Origin: SURF-28 sp034521465
GTDB taxonomy: Bacteria; Bacteroidota; Ignavibacteria; Ignavibacteriales; Melioribacteraceae
Reading direction: 5' to 3'
DNA: 64,000 nucleotides
Assembly (NCBI GenBank): GCA_034521465.1
Contig: JAXHMN010000008.1
Location: forward strand, 62,001-126,000
Shown here: positions 62,006-64,000 of the stretch, piece by piece
Layout of the letters: each line of letters begins with the position of its first letter
Position numbering within the stretch: position 1 is the stretch's first letter
The notes under the pieces: model-generated
Seen by the model: the letters and a program-made list of their open reading frames with translations, nothing else
The model's database searches: none
Told to the model about the DNA's origin: nothing
Translations under genes and position numbers: made by a program

Positions 62006-63402
62006 TTAGAGATAATCATCTTTGATTTTCATAAGATATTCTTTTGCAGCCTCATATTCGTTGGGGATTTTACCATCGAGGATTGCTTCTTCAATTGCCG
62101 ATTTGATTTCACCGATCTTTTTCGACGGTGGGATATTGCAAATTTTCATAATTTCATCGCCGCGAACTGGGATTGAAATTCTCTTAATTTATCTTTCTCT
62201 TGAACGTCTCTTACTTTCTGCATTACGATTTCATAATTATTTAAATAACGTGAAACCTTTTTGGGATTTTTACTGGTAATATCTGCACGACAAAGAGTTA
62301 TTAAATCCTCAAGGTCTTCGTTTGTCTGAACAATTAATCTTCTTATTGCAGAGTCGGTAACAGTTTCATCTACAAGCGCTATCGGTCTTAAATGAAGACG
62401 GATTAATTTTTGGATATACGGTAATTTATTTAACGGAAGTTTCATTCTTCTAAAAATATGTTCCATCATTCTTGCGCCAAGTTCTTCGTGACCGTGAAAA
62501 GTCCAGCCAACTTTTTCGTCGAATGCTTTTGTTTGCGGTTTGGCAATATCATGAACTAACGCAGCAAACCTTAACCAAACATTTTCGGTTTCATTTGAGA
62601 TGTTATCTAAAACTTTACATGTATGAAGAAATACTTCTTTATGATGATGATCTTTTCTTTGTTCAACTCCGCTTAAATTTGAGATTTCCGGGAAAACAAT
62701 ATCCATCACGCCGCAATCAAACATAAGTTTTAAACCGATTGAGGGTTTTGGAGCTGAAAGCAGCTTGAAAAATTCATCTGTTAATCTCTCTTGCGATACA
62801 ATTTTTAGGCGATCTCTATTGCGGTTTGCCGCATCGAGGATCTTTTGGTCAACATCAAACTGAAGTTGTGCTGCAAAGCGAAATGCACGCATAATTCTAA
62901 GCGGGTCATCGTCAAATGTTTCGTTCGGATTGAGCGGAGTTTTGATAACCTTCTCTTGCAAATCTGTTAAACCGTCAAACTTATCTATGACCTCACCATA
63001 ATCTTTTTCATTTAGTGAAATTGCTAACGTATTAATTGTGAAATCCCGCCTCGATAAATCTTCCAAAAGAGTAGCAGATTCTACAACCGGTTTTCTACTG
63101 TCTTTGTTATAAGATTCTTTTCTAGCCCCAACAAACTCTAAGTCAAATCCATTATAAACAAAGTGCGCAGTTCCAAAACTTTTAAAAACATTCACCTTTT
63201 TCACATTCATTTTATTTGCAATTGCTTCGGCAAATTCGCTACCATCACCAACAATAACAAAATCAATTTCTTTTTTATTCCCTTCGAGCAGAATGTCGCG
63301 GACGTAACCACCGACAATATATACTTGCTCACCTCTTTCTTTGGCAACTTCCGTGAAATATTCTAAAAATTTTAAGTGCGATATCTTATTTGTGAGATTC
63401 AT
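62006..63402 (-). CDS. cca: tRNA nucleotidyltransferase / poly(A) polymerase family protein (frameshifted near C-terminus)
   Basis: Class II nucleotidyltransferase that adds CCA (or poly(A)) to RNA 3' ends. GGYVRD lies at residues 31-36, the metal-binding pair in KEIDFVIVGDG at 44-54, and RRDFTINTLA near 130; an HD phosphohydrolase-like domain shows ALVHDIAKP near 250 and GHEELGARM near 275. The apparent stop at 62146 is premature: an indel near 62180-62190 restores ISIPVRGDEIMKI, CNIPPSKKIGEIKSAI and the end IKDDYL at TAA 62006-62008, the usual C-terminal domain. About 465 residues. CCA addition versus polyadenylation cannot be separated by sequence. The upstream gene's stop abuts the ATG. 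Confidence 0.9.
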
Positions 63403-64000
63403 TTAATTCTGCATTGACCATTGAATCAATTTATATTGCTCAAAAAGTCTCGGCTCAATTTGTTTCTCTTTATTATGTTTGATTGCATACTCGATAAACT
63501 TTTTTGCTTCAGTTAACATATTTAATCTGAACGCACTGCTTGATAATTCCAAACTTGTAATTACACCAATATTGGTTGTATCTATTTTTGAAACATCAAT
63601 CATTTCCAGAAGTTCTTGATTTTTAGTTTCACCTGTTGAATACTGATTAAGTTTATTCATCAATAAGGTATAATTTGAGTCAGACCAATTATCATATAAG
63701 AGGTTGAATCTCTCCTCAGCGTTACTGATAACAAAATTTTTGTAAATATCGATCCCAAAATCTAAAAGTAATTTTCTTAGCTCAGCTTCCACTAAGTAGT
63801 CGGTTGATGGATTTTGGATAATTAACGAATCAAGATATGACCTTGCTAAATTAACTTCAGAGTTTAAAATGGCAATATCGGAAGTCCTCAATTCAAGAAT
63901 GTAAAAATAAGAAGTATTTTTAAAAGATTTAATATTTTTTATTAACAAATTGAGAGCATTTTCATATTCCTCTAATTGGACATTACAAAAGACCATTCCG
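63403..64000 (-). CDS. Helical-repeat (TPR-like) protein, C-terminal part, cut by window edge
   Basis: At least 197 residues, open to the right edge, so the true start lies outside. The sequence is made of paired amphipathic helices with a spacing close to tetratricopeptide repeats, for example YENALNLLIKNIKSF, LARSYLDSLIIQNPST and MLTEAKKFIEYAIKH, so a protein-binding scaffold is likely. No catalytic motif is seen. The internal Met at 63996 need not be the start, because coding-like sequence continues to the last base. It ends directly before the cca start, with which it is probably co-transcribed. Confidence 0.6.
   Translation of the reverse strand, partial: GMVFCNVQLEEYENALNLLIKNIKSFKNTSYFYILELRTSDIAILNSEVNLARSYLDSLIIQNPSTDYLVEAELRKLLLDFGIDIYKNFVISNAEERFNLLYDNWSDSNYTLLMNKLNQYSTGETKNQELLEMIDVSKIDTTNIGVITSLELSSSAFRLNMLTEAKKFIEYAIKHNKEKQIEPRLFEQYKLIQWSMQN

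Overview
The window is an AT-rich stretch of a chromosome, densely coded and mostly on the minus strand. Gene content points to a Gram-negative member of the FCB group, most likely the Ignavibacteria/Chlorobi side of Bacteroidota. This is an inference from TonB-receptor and tandem ExbD genes, a fused PabB-PabC, a type 2 isopentenyl-diphosphate isomerase, a TPP riboswitch in front of a TonB receptor, and long outer-membrane beta-barrel proteins. No rRNA, tRNA, CRISPR array, phage or insertion sequence was seen, and no gap between genes exceeds about 210 bases.

The dominant technical feature is pervasive single-base frameshifting. More than twenty genes, including essential ones (polA, aroC, ptsH, ptsI, ispA, idi, cca), are cut into two or more pieces that join cleanly when one base is added or removed. 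In cvpA two indels even cancel. Uncorrected assembly indels explain this better than gene decay. Gene limits given here are therefore those of the reconstructed genes and often differ from any single open frame.

Layout. 1-8526 (minus): biotin carboxylase with the start of its carrier protein, mutS2, cvpA, a YqeY-like protein, an ExbB-ExbD-ExbD energy-transduction operon, a short-chain dehydrogenase and a secreted endonuclease/phosphatase-fold protein. 8604-11372 (plus): polA. 11374-22109 (minus): envelope operon (metallopeptidase/TolB-like/beta-barrel fusion, PQQ-propeller lipoprotein, PEGA protein), then PTS enzyme I and HPr, prenyl synthase, isopentenyl isomerase and a fused pabBC. 22186-28526: glucan-use region with two MFS transporters, a GH13 alpha-amylase, a thymidylate kinase and an unknown secreted protein. 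28690-30945 (plus): smpB, tyrS and a pyruvoyl-dependent arginine decarboxylase, closed by a strong inverted repeat.

31115-35814 (minus) is a thiamine-salvage unit: TPP riboswitch with visible terminator/antiterminator, TonB-dependent receptor, thiamine pyrophosphokinase and a sodium/solute symporter that is the obvious inner-membrane thiamine carrier candidate. 35822-38623 is a lytic transglycosylase with seven LysM repeats. 38833-43826 holds an acyl-CoA carboxylase carboxyltransferase, a strikingly degenerate NitT/TauT-type ABC ATPase with its permease, a metallo-beta-lactamase-fold hydrolase and aroC. 43915-48568 holds htrA, recO, mtnA, a PfkB kinase and a Nudix hydrolase. 48627-52085 is one 1152-residue predicted outer-membrane barrel.

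52161-61869 is the most unusual locus: a TolC-like channel, a MacA-like adaptor and one MacB-type ATPase followed by five tandem FtsX/MacB-type permeases sharing a periplasmic W-x3-RNRK motif. The window closes with a CCA-adding/poly(A) polymerase-family enzyme and part of a helical-repeat protein.
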